Notes: generated by a model from the sequence alone, not told the origin. Numbered from the stretch's first letter, positions 47,595 to 58,844 are shown. The stretch is DNA of 64,000 bases from Bordetella avium (GCF_034424645.1 NZ_CP139969.1:1178001-1242000); one strand, 5' to 3'. Made by a program: numbers and translations.

Positions 47595-48752
47595 ATGCGC
47601 ATCTCTATTTCTGGCCGTGCCTGGCGCGGCGCCGCAGTGGTTTGCGGCTTGCTTGCCCTTTCGGGCTGCTCATTGTTTTCCAGCTCCGACACACGCTATG
47701 ATCCGGCTCCGCTGACCGAGTACGCCGCAGGTATGTCGGTGCGCTCTGTGTGGTCGCAGTCGATCGGTAGCGGCTCCGGTCTGGGTTTTGCGCCTACCGT
47801 AGTCGGTGAGGCGGTCTATGCCGCCACGCCGGACGGCTCGGTCGCCAAAGTCGATCTGCCCAGTGGCCGCCTCATCTGGAAAGCCTCGGCGGAAACCAAA
47901 CTTTCCGCCGGCGCCGGTAGCGACGGCAGCACGACCGCAGTGGCCTCGCCGACCGGCCAGATCATTGCCTTCGATGAAAGCGGCAAAATCAAGTGGCGCG
48001 CTCAGGCCAGTAGCGACGTCGCCATCCCGCCGGTGGTAGGTTATGGCGTGGTCGTCGTGCGTAGCGGCGATTATCGTATTCAGGCCTTCGATGTCAACAG
48101 CGGCGAGCGGCTCTGGAGCTTGCAACGGCCTGGTCCGGCGCTGGCGCTGCGCAGCGTTGCGCAAATGATCATGGCCGAAGGTCTGGTCATTACCGGCTTG
48201 CCGGGTGGCAAGCTCCTGGCCATCAACGCCGCCTCGGGTAACGTCCAGTGGGAAGGCACGGTCGCCACGCCTAAGGGCGCCAGCGATCTGGAGCGCCTGA
48301 CCGACGTCGTGGGGCAGCCCCGTGTCGCAGGCCCGCTGCTGTGTGCCGTGGCTTATCAGGGCCGCATCGTCTGCTTCGATGTGACCCAGGGCGGCCGTCC
48401 TGTTTGGGCCAAAGATTTTTCCAGCTCCACCGGCCTGAGCATCGATCAGCGTTTCGCTTTCGCTTCCGACCAATACAGCGTGGTCCATGCATTTGATCTG
48501 GCCAATGGTGCCAATGTCTGGAAGCAATCGGCCCTGAAAAATCGCGCACTGACGGCGCCTGCCTTCCTGGGCGAGGCGCTGGCCGTCGGCGATCTCGATG
48601 GTTATGTGCACTTCCTCTCGCGCGGCGATGGCCATCTGTTGGCTCGCCTGTCCGTCGGCGGCGGGGCCATTGTTTCGCCGCCGCAAACGACCTCGCAAGG
48701 TGTCCTGGTCCAGACCGGCAACGGCAATCTGGTCCTTATCGGCACTAACTAG
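47595..48752 (+). CDS. bamB: Outer membrane assembly lipoprotein BamB
   Basis: The 385-residue lipoprotein has the signal [15 protein letters not shown] with lipobox LSGC. Eight-bladed PQQ-type propeller repeats follow (for example [24 protein letters not shown] and [19 protein letters not shown]). BamB docks to BamA in the outer-membrane beta-barrel assembly complex. An in-frame TTG at 47592 would add one residue; the ATG at 47595 is preferred. It lies between yfgM and der as in many proteobacteria. Confidence 0.96.
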   Translation: MRISISGRAWRGAAVVCGLLALSGCSLFSSSDTRYDPAPLTEYAAGMSVRSVWSQSIGSGSGLGFAPTVVGEAVYAATPDGSVAKVDLPSGRLIWKASAETKLSAGAGSDGSTTAVASPTGQIIAFDESGKIKWRAQASSDVAIPPVVGYGVVVVRSGDYRIQAFDVNSGERLWSLQRPGPALALRSVAQMIMAEGLVITGLPGGKLLAINAASGNVQWEGTVATPKGASDLERLTDVVGQPRVAGPLLCAVAYQGRIVCFDVTQGGRPVWAKDFSSSTGLSIDQRFAFASDQYSVVHAFDLANGANVWKQSALKNRALTAPAFLGEALAVGDLDGYVHFLSRGDGHLLARLSVGGGAIVSPPQTTSQGVLVQTGNGNLVLIGTN

Positions 48753-48778
48753 AACCTCTTAGAACAAAGCCTTACACC

Positions 48779-50134
48779 GTGTCCTTCAAGCCTGTTGTTG
48801 CCCTGGTGGGCCGTCCCAATGTGGGCAAGTCCACCCTCTTTAACCGTCTGACGCGCTCCCGCGCTGCGCTGGTCGCCGACTATTCCGGCCTGACCCGTGA
48901 CCGACATTACGGTGAGGGCAGGGTGGGCGACATCCCGTTCATCGTGATCGACACGGGCGGCTTCGAGCCGGTGGCCAAGGATGGCATCCTGGCCGAGATG
49001 GCGCGCCAGACCCGTCAGGCCATTGCCGAAGCCGATGTCGTGGTGTTTCTCGTGGATGCCCGCGCCGGTATCAACGCCCATGATCACGAAATCGCCCGCC
49101 TGTTGCGCAAGTCCGGGCAGCAGCGCGTGCTGCTGGCGGTCAACAAGGCCGAGGGCATGAACGAAGGCAAGGCCACGAGCGATTTCTTCGAGCTCGGGCT
49201 GGGCGAGCCGCATCCGATTTCCGCCGCGCATGGTGACGGCGTGGTCGATTTGATCGAAAGCGCCTTGGCCGACCTCGTACCTCCGGCGGACGAAATCGCG
49301 GATGCCGAAGAGGGCGAGGTGCAGCACCGCATCAAGCTCGCCATCGTCGGCCGGCCGAATGTCGGCAAGTCCACGCTGATCAACACGCTCATGGGTGAGG
49401 AGCGCGTTATCGCCTTTGATATGCCGGGCACGACCCGCGATGCGATTGAAATCGAATTCGAGCGCGACGGGCGCCAATACACCTTGATTGACACCGCAGG
49501 CCTGCGTAAGCGCGGCAAGGTGTTCGAGGCCGTCGAGAAGTTCTCGGTCATCAAGACATTGCAGGCCATCGAGGCCAGCAATGTGGTCCTCCTGATGCTG
49601 GATGCGCAATCCGAAATCTCCGAACAAGATGCCCACATCGCAGGCTTTGTGCTGGAAACCGGACGCGCCGTGGTTGTGGCCATCAACAAATGGGATGGCC
49701 TGGATGATGATCAGCGCGAGCGTATCGAGCGTGAGTTTCAGCGTAAGCTGCGTTTCCTGACTTTCGCGCGCATGCACACGATTTCCGCCCTCAAGGGGCA
49801 GGGCATCCGGCCTTTGCTGAAGTCCGTCAACGCGGCCCATGCGGCGGCCTTTGCCAAACTCTCTACGCCCAAGCTCACGCGTGAACTGCAGGCGGCTGTT
49901 GAGCAGCAGCAGCCTCCGCGCAAAGGGATTTTCCGGCCCAAGATGCGTTACGCGCATCAGGGGGGGCAAAATCCGCCGCTCATCATTGTGCATGGCAGCG
50001 CGCTTGACGCGATACCGGACTCTTATCGCCGTTATCTCGAAACGCGTTTCCGCAATGCCTTTGATCTGGCCGGCACGCCGCTGCGCATCGAGTTCAAGTC
50101 ATCGCACAATCCTTACGTGCAGGACAAGGAATGA
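48779..50134 (+). CDS. der: Ribosome assembly GTPase Der (GTG start)
   Basis: The 451-residue protein has two GTPase domains in tandem. The first is [18 protein letters not shown] near residue 8 with DTGGFE; the second is [18 protein letters not shown] near residue 186 with [14 protein letters not shown]-like C-terminal domain follows. Der acts in 50S subunit maturation. The start is GTG at 48779; no strong ribosome-binding site is visible. A seven-G run (HQGGQ codons near 49963) lies in the coding sequence. The hisC ATG overlaps its stop. Confidence 0.97.
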   Translation: MSFKPVVALVGRPNVGKSTLFNRLTRSRAALVADYSGLTRDRHYGEGRVGDIPFIVIDTGGFEPVAKDGILAEMARQTRQAIAEADVVVFLVDARAGINAHDHEIARLLRKSGQQRVLLAVNKAEGMNEGKATSDFFELGLGEPHPISAAHGDGVVDLIESALADLVPPADEIADAEEGEVQHRIKLAIVGRPNVGKSTLINTLMGEERVIAFDMPGTTRDAIEIEFERDGRQYTLIDTAGLRKRGKVFEAVEKFSVIKTLQAIEASNVVLLMLDAQSEISEQDAHIAGFVLETGRAVVVAINKWDGLDDDQRERIEREFQRKLRFLTFARMHTISALKGQGIRPLLKSVNAAHAAAFAKLSTPKLTRELQAAVEQQQPPRKGIFRPKMRYAHQGGQNPPLIIVHGSALDAIPDSYRRYLETRFRNAFDLAGTPLRIEFKSSHNPYVQDKE

Positions 50135-51207
50135 GTCAATACTGGAGTCCCGTGCTTGCTTCGCTGAGCCCTTATGTGCCTGGCGAGCAGCCTAAGCTGC
50201 AAAACCTGGTCAAGCTCAATACCAACGAGAATCCTTATCCCCCCTCGCTCAAAGCGCTGGAAGCGATCCGCGCGGCGACGAATGACACGCTCAAACTCTA
50301 TCCGGACCCGTCTTCCGAAGCGTTGTGTCAGGCCGTGGCCAATGCCCTGAACGTGCGGGCCGAGCAGGTTTTTGTCGGTAATGGTTCCGATGAAGTGTTG
50401 GCGCATGTTTTTCAGGCCTTTTTCAAGCACGAAGGCCGGCCCCTCTTGTTTCCGGATATCAGCTACAGCTTTTATCCGGTGTATTGCGGGCTCTACCAGA
50501 TCGAGCATCAGGCCGTCGCGTTGGATGCCTCTTTCGGTGTGGTGGTCGATGATTATCTGCCCCGTCCAGACCGTCAGGCCGGTGGGGTGATTCTTCCCAA
50601 TCCCAACGCGCCTACTGGCCGTGCTTTGCCTTTGGCCGACATTGACCGTCTGGCTGCGGGCAACCCGCAGTGCGTGGTGGTCATCGACGAGGCTTATGTC
50701 GATTTCGGCGCCGAGTCTGCTGTCGTTCTGCTGGATCGTCACCCCAATCTGCTCGTGGTGCAGACCCTGTCCAAGTCGCGCTCGCTGGCCGGTTTGCGCG
50801 TGGGTTTCGCCATGGGTCATCCTGCGCTCATCGAGGGTTTGAACCGGGTCAAAGACAGTTTCAATTCCTATCCCATCGATCGGCTCGCCAGTGTTGGCGC
50901 TATTGCCGCACTCCAGGACGCGCCCCACTTCGAACGTACCCGCCAGGCCGTGATGGCCACGCGGGAACGTTTGGTGGGCTCCCTGGTCGAACTGGGGTTC
51001 GAGGTATTGCCTTCCGCGGCCAATTTTGTGTTTACAAGGCATCCGGAGTGCAGCGGTGCGGAACTGGCGGCCAAGCTGCGTGAGCGCAGCATCATCGTCC
51101 GGCATTTCAATCGTCCGCGTATCGACCGATTTTTACGCATTACGGTGGGTACTGACACCGAGTGCGGCAGCTTGATCGCGGCACTGAAGGTAATACTCGG
51201 CAAGTGA
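50131..51207 (+). CDS. hisC: Histidinol-phosphate aminotransferase
   Basis: The 358-residue class I/II aminotransferase shows [19 protein letters not shown], the [11 protein letters not shown] block, [11 protein letters not shown], and the PLP lysine in [18 protein letters not shown]. It converts imidazole-acetol phosphate and glutamate to histidinol phosphate. It is coupled to der by an ATGA overlap, away from any his operon. The general aminotransferase fold allows another substrate, but the NENP and SKSRSLAG motifs fit HisC well. Confidence 0.92.
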   Translation: MSQYWSPVLASLSPYVPGEQPKLQNLVKLNTNENPYPPSLKALEAIRAATNDTLKLYPDPSSEALCQAVANALNVRAEQVFVGNGSDEVLAHVFQAFFKHEGRPLLFPDISYSFYPVYCGLYQIEHQAVALDASFGVVVDDYLPRPDRQAGGVILPNPNAPTGRALPLADIDRLAAGNPQCVVVIDEAYVDFGAESAVVLLDRHPNLLVVQTLSKSRSLAGLRVGFAMGHPALIEGLNRVKDSFNSYPIDRLASVGAIAALQDAPHFERTRQAVMATRERLVGSLVELGFEVLPSAANFVFTRHPECSGAELAAKLRERSIIVRHFNRPRIDRFLRITVGTDTECGSLIAALKVILGK

Positions 51208-51367
51208 TTGTCCAGCCGGTGAAGCTTAGCCTTGGACACCTGGCTGGTGCAGTGAAATTTCTCGTGGCAATTCCACGCCGGACCAAGTAGCACGGCCAGG
51301 GAAAACCCTGTAGAGTACATCTTTCGGCGTTTGTCACCACTCAAAACAAACAAATGGAGCCTGGCCA

Positions 51368-51604
51368 ATGAGCAATAAAGGGCAAACTTTGCAAGATCCG
51401 TTTCTGAACACCCTGCGCAAGGAACATGTGCCGGTGTCGATCTATCTGGTAAACGGCATCAAGCTTCAAGGGCAGATCGAGTCTTTCGACCAGTACGTCG
51501 TGCTTCTGCGCAATACGGTTACCCAGATGGTCTACAAGCACGCCATCTCGACAGTCGTGCCGGCACGCGCCGTCAGCTTTCAGGTGGAAGTCCCCGCTGA
51601 ATAA
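51368..51604 (+). CDS. hfq: RNA chaperone Hfq
   Basis: The 78-residue product has the Sm1 motif [27 protein letters not shown] and the Sm2 motif [14 protein letters not shown]. It is compact, without the long C-terminal tail of E. coli Hfq (102 residues). It binds small RNAs and mRNAs. A 160-base leader separates it from hisC, so it may have its own promoter (a TAGAGT lies at 51311). A strong terminator separates it from hflX, whereas E. coli has hfq and hflX joined. Confidence 0.97.
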   Translation: MSNKGQTLQDPFLNTLRKEHVPVSIYLVNGIKLQGQIESFDQYVVLLRNTVTQMVYKHAISTVVPARAVSFQVEVPAE

Positions 51605-51632
51605 TTGTCTGGCTCCAGCAGTACCTTTTGTT

Positions 51633-51666
51633 GCCCGCCGCGCGTTTTGCGCCGGCGGGCATTTTC
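51633..51666 (+). terminator. Terminator between hfq and hflX
   Basis: GCCCGCC pairs with GGCGGGC, and GCGC with GCGC inside, around a GTTTT loop; ATTTTC follows. It lies 28 bases after the hfq stop and 25 bases before the hflX ATG. Confidence 0.75.
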
Positions 51667-51691
51667 GCTGTAGCTCCAAAATGGTGCACCT

Positions 51692-52798
51692 ATGCGCGCG
51701 TTGATCATCAGCGTCGATCTCGGAGATCCGGATCATCAGGCTCATGCCGAAGAGTTCGTCATGCTGGCCGAAGGGGCGGGCGCCGAAATCGTCGCAACCT
51801 TGAATGCTCGCCGTGACCGCCCTGACGCGAAGTTTTTCATCGGATCGGGCAAGGTCGAAGAGGGGGTAGCCCTTGCCGGCGCCTCGCTGGCCGATATTGT
51901 GCTTTTCGATCAGCCCCTGTCGCCTGCTCAGCAGCGCAATCTCGAACGCGAATTCAATTTGCGTGTGGTGGATCGTGTCGCACTGATTCTCGATATTTTC
52001 GCGTTGCGTGCAAAAAGTCACGAAGGCAAGTTGCAGGTCGAATTGGCGCAGTTGCAGCATCTGTCCACGCGCCTGACACGCCTCTGGAGCCATCTGGAGC
52101 GCCAGCGCGGCGGTATCGGCATGCGCGGCCCGGGTGAATCGCAGCTCGAAATGGACCGCCGCATGATAGGTGCCAAAGTCAAGATGCTGCGCGAACGCCT
52201 GGAGCGCGTCGAACGCCAGCGCGTCACGCAGCGCCGGGCCCGCGCGCGCGGAGGCGCTTTGTCGGTGTCCCTGGTCGGGTATACCAACGCCGGCAAATCT
52301 ACGCTGTTCAATGCGCTGACGCGGGCCGGGGCCTATGCCGCCGACCAGTTATTCGCCACGTTGGACACCACCACGCGGCGCTTCTGGATCGAAGGTGCCG
52401 GGTCGGTTGTGTTATCCGATACGGTGGGGTTTATTCGCGAATTACCCCCCAATCTGATCGCCGCTTTCCGGGCTACCCTCGAAGAAACCGTGCATGCGGA
52501 TTTATTGCTGCATGTGGTTGATGCGGCAAGTCCGCAACGCGAAGAGCAGATTTTCGAGGTCAACAAGGTGTTGGCCGAAATCGGCGCTGCGGACATCCCT
52601 ACCATTCTGGTGTACAACAAGATCGATCGCGCTGGATTAGAGCCCAGGGTGGAGCGAGATGCCCATGGTACGATTGCGCGAGTGTTTGTAAGCGCTACCG
52701 AGCGCGCCGGTCTGGATGCGTTGCGCGGGGCAATTGCAGAGATCGGTCAGATTGTGGGAAACAATGCCTCGAATCACCAGAATCTTCAACCTGAATGA
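51692..52798 (+). CDS. hflX: Ribosome-associated GTPase HflX
   Basis: The 368-residue protein has the HflX N-terminal domain with FIGSGKVEE and VVDRVALILDIFALRAKSHEGKLQVELAQLQHL. A long coiled linker includes RGGIGMRGPGESQLEMDRR. The GTPase domain has VSLVGYTNAGKSTLFNAL near residue 190 and DTVGFIRELP. HflX splits stalled or heat-damaged ribosomes. Its 3' end overlaps the hflK start by 35 bases, so hflX-hflK-hflC form one unit. Confidence 0.95.
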   Translation: MRALIISVDLGDPDHQAHAEEFVMLAEGAGAEIVATLNARRDRPDAKFFIGSGKVEEGVALAGASLADIVLFDQPLSPAQQRNLEREFNLRVVDRVALILDIFALRAKSHEGKLQVELAQLQHLSTRLTRLWSHLERQRGGIGMRGPGESQLEMDRRMIGAKVKMLRERLERVERQRVTQRRARARGGALSVSLVGYTNAGKSTLFNALTRAGAYAADQLFATLDTTTRRFWIEGAGSVVLSDTVGFIRELPPNLIAAFRATLEETVHADLLLHVVDAASPQREEQIFEVNKVLAEIGAADIPTILVYNKIDRAGLEPRVERDAHGTIARVFVSATERAGLDALRGAIAEIGQIVGNNASNHQNLQPE

Positions 52799-54065
52799 CC
52801 CCGGCTGGGGTCGTGGAAACAATAACGGCTCCGAGCCGCCCAAGCGGCCGCAAGGCAATGGAGACGGTCCACCAGACCTCGACGAGGTCTGGCGCGACTT
52901 CAACAATCGTCTGGGCGCTCTATTCGGACGCAAAGGCGGCGGGGGCGGAAATCGACCCAACGCGCCGCGCGGCAATTTCACGCCGCCATCTCCTAAAAGC
53001 GCCCGTATCGGGCTGGGCGTTGTCGTCCTGGTCGCAGTGGGTGTGTGGTTGGCCAGCGGCTTCTACATCGTGCAGGAAGGCCAGGTCGCTGTCGTCACCC
53101 AGTTCGGCAAATACAAGAGCACAGCGCAGGCTGGCTTTCAGTGGCGTCTGCCCTATCCCATCCAGAGCCAGGAACTGGTAAACATCTCCCAGTTGCGCAC
53201 TTTCGAGGTGGGCTTTCGTGGCGGCGCGCGCAACAAGGTGCTGCCTGAGGCTTTGATGCTCACCACGGACGAGAACATCGTCGATATGCAGTTCGTGGTG
53301 CAGTACCGCCTGCGCGCCGATGGGGCGCCGGACTACCTGTTCAAGATGCGCGATCCCGATGAGTCCGTGCGCCAGGCGGCAGAGACCGCCATGCGCGAAA
53401 TCGTCGGCAGAAAACCTATGGACTTCGTGCTTTACGAGGGCCGTACTGAAGTCGCCAGCGAAGTGCAGGCGCTCATGCAGCAGATTCTTGACCGCTATAG
53501 CGCCGGCATCCAGATCAGCACCGTGGCGATCCAGAACGTGCAACCGCCCGAGCAGGTGCAGGCGGCCTTCGATGATGCTGTCAAGGCAGGCCAGGATCGG
53601 GAGCGTCAGATCAACGAAGGCCAGGCCTATGCCAATCAGGTGGTGCCGCTTGCCGGTGGCCAGGCTTCGCGCATGCTCGAGCAGGCAGAGGGTTACAAGG
53701 CCAAGGTGGTGGGCGACGCGCAAGGTAACACCGCGCGCTTCTCTGCCATCCTGACCGAGTACGAGAAGTCACCACAGGTCATGCGTAACCGCATGTACCT
53801 GGAAACCATGCAGCAGATTTTCTCGCACGCGAGCAAGGTCATGGTCGATGCCGGCAAGTCCAACAATATGTTGTACCTGCCGCTGGACAAGATCATGCAG
53901 CAGGCTGTTCAGGATGCCGGGCGCAATACGCAGCCCGCTTCTCTGGGCGCACAGGGCAGCGCGCAGCCGGCGGTGCCGGCCGCGCCAGCCCGTCCCGCGC
54001 CTGTTTCATCCGGTAGTAGCAACGTGAATATCAACACGCTGCCCCGCGACCGTCTGTCGCGCTAA
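52764..54065 (+). CDS. hflK: FtsH protease modulator HflK
   Basis: The 433-residue protein has a glycine/proline-rich cytoplasmic N-terminus, one membrane segment near residues 77-97 (GLGVVVLVAVGVWLASGFYIV) and a stomatin/prohibitin SPFH domain (GQVAVVTQFGKYKSTAQAGFQWRLPYPI). The C-terminal tail is Ala/Pro rich. HflK and HflC form the large cage around FtsH that moderates membrane protein degradation. The ATG at 52764, with GGGAA upstream, lies inside the last codons of hflX. Confidence 0.95.
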   Translation: MPRITRIFNLNDPGWGRGNNNGSEPPKRPQGNGDGPPDLDEVWRDFNNRLGALFGRKGGGGGNRPNAPRGNFTPPSPKSARIGLGVVVLVAVGVWLASGFYIVQEGQVAVVTQFGKYKSTAQAGFQWRLPYPIQSQELVNISQLRTFEVGFRGGARNKVLPEALMLTTDENIVDMQFVVQYRLRADGAPDYLFKMRDPDESVRQAAETAMREIVGRKPMDFVLYEGRTEVASEVQALMQQILDRYSAGIQISTVAIQNVQPPEQVQAAFDDAVKAGQDRERQINEGQAYANQVVPLAGGQASRMLEQAEGYKAKVVGDAQGNTARFSAILTEYEKSPQVMRNRMYLETMQQIFSHASKVMVDAGKSNNMLYLPLDKIMQQAVQDAGRNTQPASLGAQGSAQPAVPAAPARPAPVSSGSSNVNINTLPRDRLSR

Positions 54066-54083
54066 CCCGGAGGAGTCCTGATC

Positions 54084-54971
54084 ATGCAACGTTTCATGCC
54101 TTATCTGATCGGCCTGCTCATTATCCTGGCCGTTCTTTCTTCCTGCGTTTTCGTCGTGCGCGAGCGCGATTCCGCCCTGCTGTTCTCGCTGGGTGAAGTG
54201 CGCAAGGTCATCAGCGAACCGGGTCTGTATTTCAAGGCCCCGCCGCCGTTTCAGAACGTGGTGACGCTCGACAAGCGTATTCTCACGATCGAATCGAACG
54301 ATGCTGAACGTATCCAGACTTCTGAAAAGAAGAATCTGCTGATCGATTCCTACGTGAAGTGGCGTATCGCTGATCCGCGCCTGTTCTACGTGACTTTCGG
54401 TGGTAATGAACGCGCCGCCCAGGAGCGTCTGCAAGCCCAGATCCGTGATGCGCTGAACGCGTCGGTCAACGTACGTACTGTTAAGGACGTTGTGTCTACC
54501 GAGCGTGACAAGATCATGTCGGAGATTCTGACCAATGTGGCTAAGCGTGCTGAGCCTTTGGGTGTGCAGATCGTCGATGTGCGTCTGCGCCGCATTGAGT
54601 TTGCGCCCGAGATTTCCGAGTCGGTCTATCGCCGTATGGAGGCGGAGCGCACCCGCGTAGCCAACGAATTGCGCTCGATCGGTGCAGCCGAAAGCGAACG
54701 CATCCGCGCCGAGGCCGACCGTCAGCGTGAAGTGATTGTGGCCGAGGCCTATTCCAAAGCCCAGAGCGTGATGGGGCAGGGTGATGCCCAGGCCAGCGCT
54801 ATCTATGCAGACGCCTATGGCAAAAACCCCGAGTTCTTCAATTTTTACAAGAGCCTCGAAGGTTATCGCTCTGCATTCTCCAAGCCCAGCGATGTGCTGC
54901 TGGTCGACCCATCCTCGGAATTTTTCCAGTTCCTGAAAAGTCCCGAGGGTCAGGCCGCCCCGGCAAAGTAA
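54084..54971 (+). CDS. hflC: FtsH protease modulator HflC
   Basis: The 295-residue SPFH protein has an N-terminal membrane segment (PYLIGLLIILAVLSSCVFVV), the domain VRERDSALLFSLGEVRKVISEPGLYFKAP, and a helical region with ERTRVANELRSIGAAESERIRAEADRQREVIVAEA. It pairs with HflK. GGAGGAG precedes the ATG. The gene ends 32 bases before a strong terminator. Confidence 0.96.
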   Translation: MQRFMPYLIGLLIILAVLSSCVFVVRERDSALLFSLGEVRKVISEPGLYFKAPPPFQNVVTLDKRILTIESNDAERIQTSEKKNLLIDSYVKWRIADPRLFYVTFGGNERAAQERLQAQIRDALNASVNVRTVKDVVSTERDKIMSEILTNVAKRAEPLGVQIVDVRLRRIEFAPEISESVYRRMEAERTRVANELRSIGAAESERIRAEADRQREVIVAEAYSKAQSVMGQGDAQASAIYADAYGKNPEFFNFYKSLEGYRSAFSKPSDVLLVDPSSEFFQFLKSPEGQAAPAK

Positions 54972-55002
54972 ACGCCCAAAGTAAACGCCTGTCGGTCTTG
55001 AT

Positions 55003-55037
55003 AAAACCGGCGCCCTGTAAAGGCGCCGGTTTTTTTT
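55003..55037 (+). terminator. Terminator after hflC
   Basis: AAAACCGGCGCC-7 bases-GGCGCCGGTTTT followed by more Ts: a 12-bp perfect stem with an eight-T run. Confidence 0.92.
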
Positions 55038-55086
55038 GTCCGAGCCGCCCTAAAGCGCGGAGTCCTCTTTGGCGCGGCAAGCGCGC

Positions 55087-55106
55087 CACGCCTGCGCAGC
55101 GTGGGG
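55087..55106. repeat. REP-like palindrome related to the pil upstream sequence
   Basis: CCACGCCTGCGCAGCGTGG folds as CCACGC/GCGTGG around TGCGCA. The TGCGCAGCGTGGG part is identical to 24491-24503, next to the 34-base repeat there. Confidence 0.45.
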
Positions 55107-55252
55107 CTACTTCGTCGTTTTTAGCAGGATGCGCTGTAGCATGACGCGGCGTGGCTATCTGCGAATCTGGCTTGAATGTGGCCTTTATGCCGCGTGCTAG
55201 GACATGCCCCCTGATCCATGTACAATACCTCGTAAGCTAGAAAACTTTCCGC

Positions 55253-55290
55253 AAAGACTGAGCGGGCTTACGCCCCCCTCAGTCTTTTTT
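55253..55290 (+). terminator. Leader terminator/attenuator-like hairpin upstream of hisZ
   Basis: AAAGACTGAG pairs with CTCAGTCTTT (10 bp), with a GGGC-TTAC-GCCC stem at the top and a six-T end. It lies between a candidate promoter and the hisZ ATG, 51 bases before the gene, not at the end of one. Upstream CGTAAGC (55231-55237) is complementary to GCTTACG (55266-55272) at the hairpin top. Confidence 0.7.
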
Positions 55291-55340
55291 CGTTTGGGCG
55301 ACGCTTTCGCGAAGTCGAGGCGTTTTCAGAGTGCATATTC

Positions 55341-56498
55341 ATGGGTAACTGGTTGCTGCCCGAAGGCCTGGCCGACGTATTGCCGGCCGAGGCCCGGCGC
55401 ATCGAGGAGTTGCGTCGTGAGCTGCTCGATCTGTATCGTACTTACGGATTCGAGCTGGTCGCGCCGCCGTTGGTTGAGTATATCGATTCATTGCTATCCG
55501 GCATGGGTGGCGATCTGAATCTGTACACCTGCAAGCTGATCGATCAGCTCTCCGGTCGCACTCTGGGAGTGCGCGCGGACATGACGACTCAGGTCAGCCG
55601 CATCGATGCTCACCTGCTGAATCGCAACAGCGTAACTCGCTTGTGCTATTGCGGCACGGTGTTGCACGCTCGCCCAGCCGATCTGCTGTCCAGCCGCGAG
55701 CTGCTGCAGATTGGTGCCGAAATCTACGGTCATGTCGGTTTCGAGGCTGACCTCGAAATTTTGCAGTTGGTGTTGGAAACCGTTGCCATCGCGGGGGTGT
55801 CGCGTCCCAGGCTGGATCTCAGTCATCCCGGGGTGGTTAAGGCCCTGTTTGATGCCGACCCTGCGGCGGCCGCCATTTCCGGCCGCATCATCATGTTGCT
55901 GCGTGAAAAAGACGTGGCGGGTTTGGCGGAGCTGGCCGGCGTTGAGCCGGCCCTGCGGGCGGATACGCTTGCTGCCTTGGGCGCTTTGGTGCGTCTGTAT
56001 GGCGAGATCGATGTCATCGATCGCGCGCGCCAAGAGCTGCCGGCTTTGCCTGCGCTGGTGCTAGCGCTAGATGAGTTGGAGCGTCTAGCCCGGGCTGTGC
56101 CCGATGTGGCGCTCGGCCTGGATCTGGCGGATGTCGGCGGCTATGGCTATCACTCAGGCGTGACCTTTGAGCTGTACGCCCAGGGTTGGCACGATGCCTT
56201 GGTGCGCGGCGGTCGCTACGATGACGTCGGCCGCGCATTCGGCCGGGCTCGCCCGGCCACGGGCTTTAGCCTGGATTTGCGCAAGCTCGCGGCCGGATTG
56301 AGTCCGGCCGAGCCCGGGCGCGCCATCCGCGCGCCCTGGGGGCAGGACCCCGCCCTGGTTGGCGCCGTGCGTGCGCTGCGCCATACGGGTGAAATCGTCG
56401 TTCAGGTTTTGCCCGGCCACGAGCATGACCAGGACGAATTCGTTTGTGACCGCGAGCTTGTGCTGCAAGATGGCGCCTGGACGGTCAAGACCTTGTGA
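55341..56498 (+). CDS. hisZ: ATP phosphoribosyltransferase regulatory subunit HisZ
   Basis: The 385-residue HisRS paralog starts [22 protein letters not shown]. It has [15 protein letters not shown] and VLHARP in place of active motif 2, and [23 protein letters not shown]. It lacks the C-terminal anticodon-binding domain of hisS at 45662. HisZ regulates the short form of HisG in the first step of histidine synthesis. hisG is not in the window. purA follows 75 bases later; both pathways use ATP and link through AICAR. Confidence 0.95.
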   Translation: MGNWLLPEGLADVLPAEARRIEELRRELLDLYRTYGFELVAPPLVEYIDSLLSGMGGDLNLYTCKLIDQLSGRTLGVRADMTTQVSRIDAHLLNRNSVTRLCYCGTVLHARPADLLSSRELLQIGAEIYGHVGFEADLEILQLVLETVAIAGVSRPRLDLSHPGVVKALFDADPAAAAISGRIIMLLREKDVAGLAELAGVEPALRADTLAALGALVRLYGEIDVIDRARQELPALPALVLALDELERLARAVPDVALGLDLADVGGYGYHSGVTFELYAQGWHDALVRGGRYDDVGRAFGRARPATGFSLDLRKLAAGLSPAEPGRAIRAPWGQDPALVGAVRALRHTGEIVVQVLPGHEHDQDEFVCDRELVLQDGAWTVKTL

Positions 56499-57869
<1,371 letters not shown>

Positions 57870-57932
57870 GCAGAGGTTTCAGCAGATAATTCGCCATGTC
57901 CAAGTAAGCGCATGGCGGGTTATGATATATAC

Positions 57933-57966
57933 GGCCGCCGCGGCATGATGCCGCCGGTGGCCTTTT
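57933..57966 (+). terminator. Terminator after purA
   Basis: GGCCGCCGCGGCAT pairs with ATGCCGCCGGTGGCC (one wobble, one bulge), followed by TTTT. It lies 64 bases after the purA stop and 30 bases before the next ATG. Confidence 0.65.
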
Positions 57967-57995
57967 CGTATTTTCCAGCAGGAGTTTAAGCGCCT

Positions 57996-58535
57996 ATGAG
58001 CTCGCCAAACAACGACGACAGCCACGTATGGGTGACTTGGGACGACTACAACCGATTAATCGAGAAGCTGGCCCTGCAGGTATACCAATCGGGTTGGGAG
58101 TTCGACCAGATTCTGTGCCTGGCGCGTGGTGGTGTCCGTGTCGGCGATGTCATGTCCCGTATTTATGATGTGCCGCTGGGCATTCTGGCCACCAGCAGCT
58201 ATCGCGAGGCCGCAGGCACCAAGCAGGGTGAACTGGATATTGCGCAGTTCATTACGATTACTCGGGGTACCTTATCCGGTCGAGTGTTGTTGGTAGACGA
58301 CATGGTCGATACCGGCATGACCTTCAACAGGGTCTTTAATCACCTTAAAGAACAGTTCCCCGCCATTACCGAGCTGCGCAGCGCGGTGCTCTGGTGGAAG
58401 GGGCATTCTCAGGTAACGCCCGACTATTTCGTCGACAAGCTGCCGACCAATCCCTGGATACATCAGCCCTTCGAAGATTACGACAGCCTGCGGCCGCATC
58501 AGCTCGAGGCTTGGATTCGGAAAGGTTCACGCTAG
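57996..58535 (+). CDS. Phosphoribosyltransferase-domain protein (XGPT/HPT-like)
   Basis: The 179-residue type I phosphoribosyltransferase has VTWDDYNRLIEKLALQVY at the start. The ILCLARGGVRVGDVMSRIYDVPL segment and the PRPP-binding loop VLLVDDMVDTGMTFNRV follow, and it ends in WIHQPFEDYD. It resembles xanthine/hypoxanthine-type enzymes, but the base specificity cannot be read from the motifs. A purine salvage role next to purA is reasonable inference. It starts 30 bases after the purA terminator and ends before the rpsU promoter. Confidence 0.85.
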   Translation: MSSPNNDDSHVWVTWDDYNRLIEKLALQVYQSGWEFDQILCLARGGVRVGDVMSRIYDVPLGILATSSYREAAGTKQGELDIAQFITITRGTLSGRVLLVDDMVDTGMTFNRVFNHLKEQFPAITELRSAVLWWKGHSQVTPDYFVDKLPTNPWIHQPFEDYDSLRPHQLEAWIRKGSR

Positions 58536-58844
58536 AGGCAGGGCTGCCAGCCTCTGGTCAAGTTTGGCGCAATCATGCTAGAATCGCTGGTTATCGCTAA
58601 ACCGAACCTGGCGCTCGTTTCCCGCGTACCGATTTTTCGGTATTCACTTGGGTGACAACGCCAAGGAAACTGCGGCGATGCGGGTGTTGCGGGTTTCGCT
58701 ACATCTGAAGCGCCGGAAGCGGCCCGGCTTACCCGGGATGCCGGTTTTTGCCTGCCCGTTGCGGAGCTGTAGTCTGCATAAGGCTAAGAAAACCGGTTTA
58801 GCCAGGTTTGTTAATCAATCACTGTTACCCAAGACACTGAATTT
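58536..58844. other. 309-base rpsU promoter and leader region
   Basis: No coding frame is convincing. TGCTAGAAT lies at 58576-58584. The rest would be a leader of about 250 bases with several GC-rich complementary segments (CCGGCTTACCCGGGATGCCGG near 58725). Confidence 0.55.
58576..58584 (+). promoter_or_regulatory. Extended -10 promoter element for rpsU-dnaG
   Basis: TGCTAGAAT, the same nine bases as before rpsP and ndk. The -35 region (TGGTCA, 18 bases upstream) is weak, which fits an extended -10 promoter. Confidence 0.5.

Larger units (their letters stand above)
55038..55340. other. 303-base region between hflC and hisZ
   Basis: No coding frame. Holds a GC-rich palindrome-like repeat around 55087-55106 (CCACGC...GCGTGG), which shares TGCGCAGCGTGGG with the pil upstream region. 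A candidate -10 (TACAAT, 55221-55226) and a terminator hairpin (55253-55290) lie before hisZ. Confidence 0.6.
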
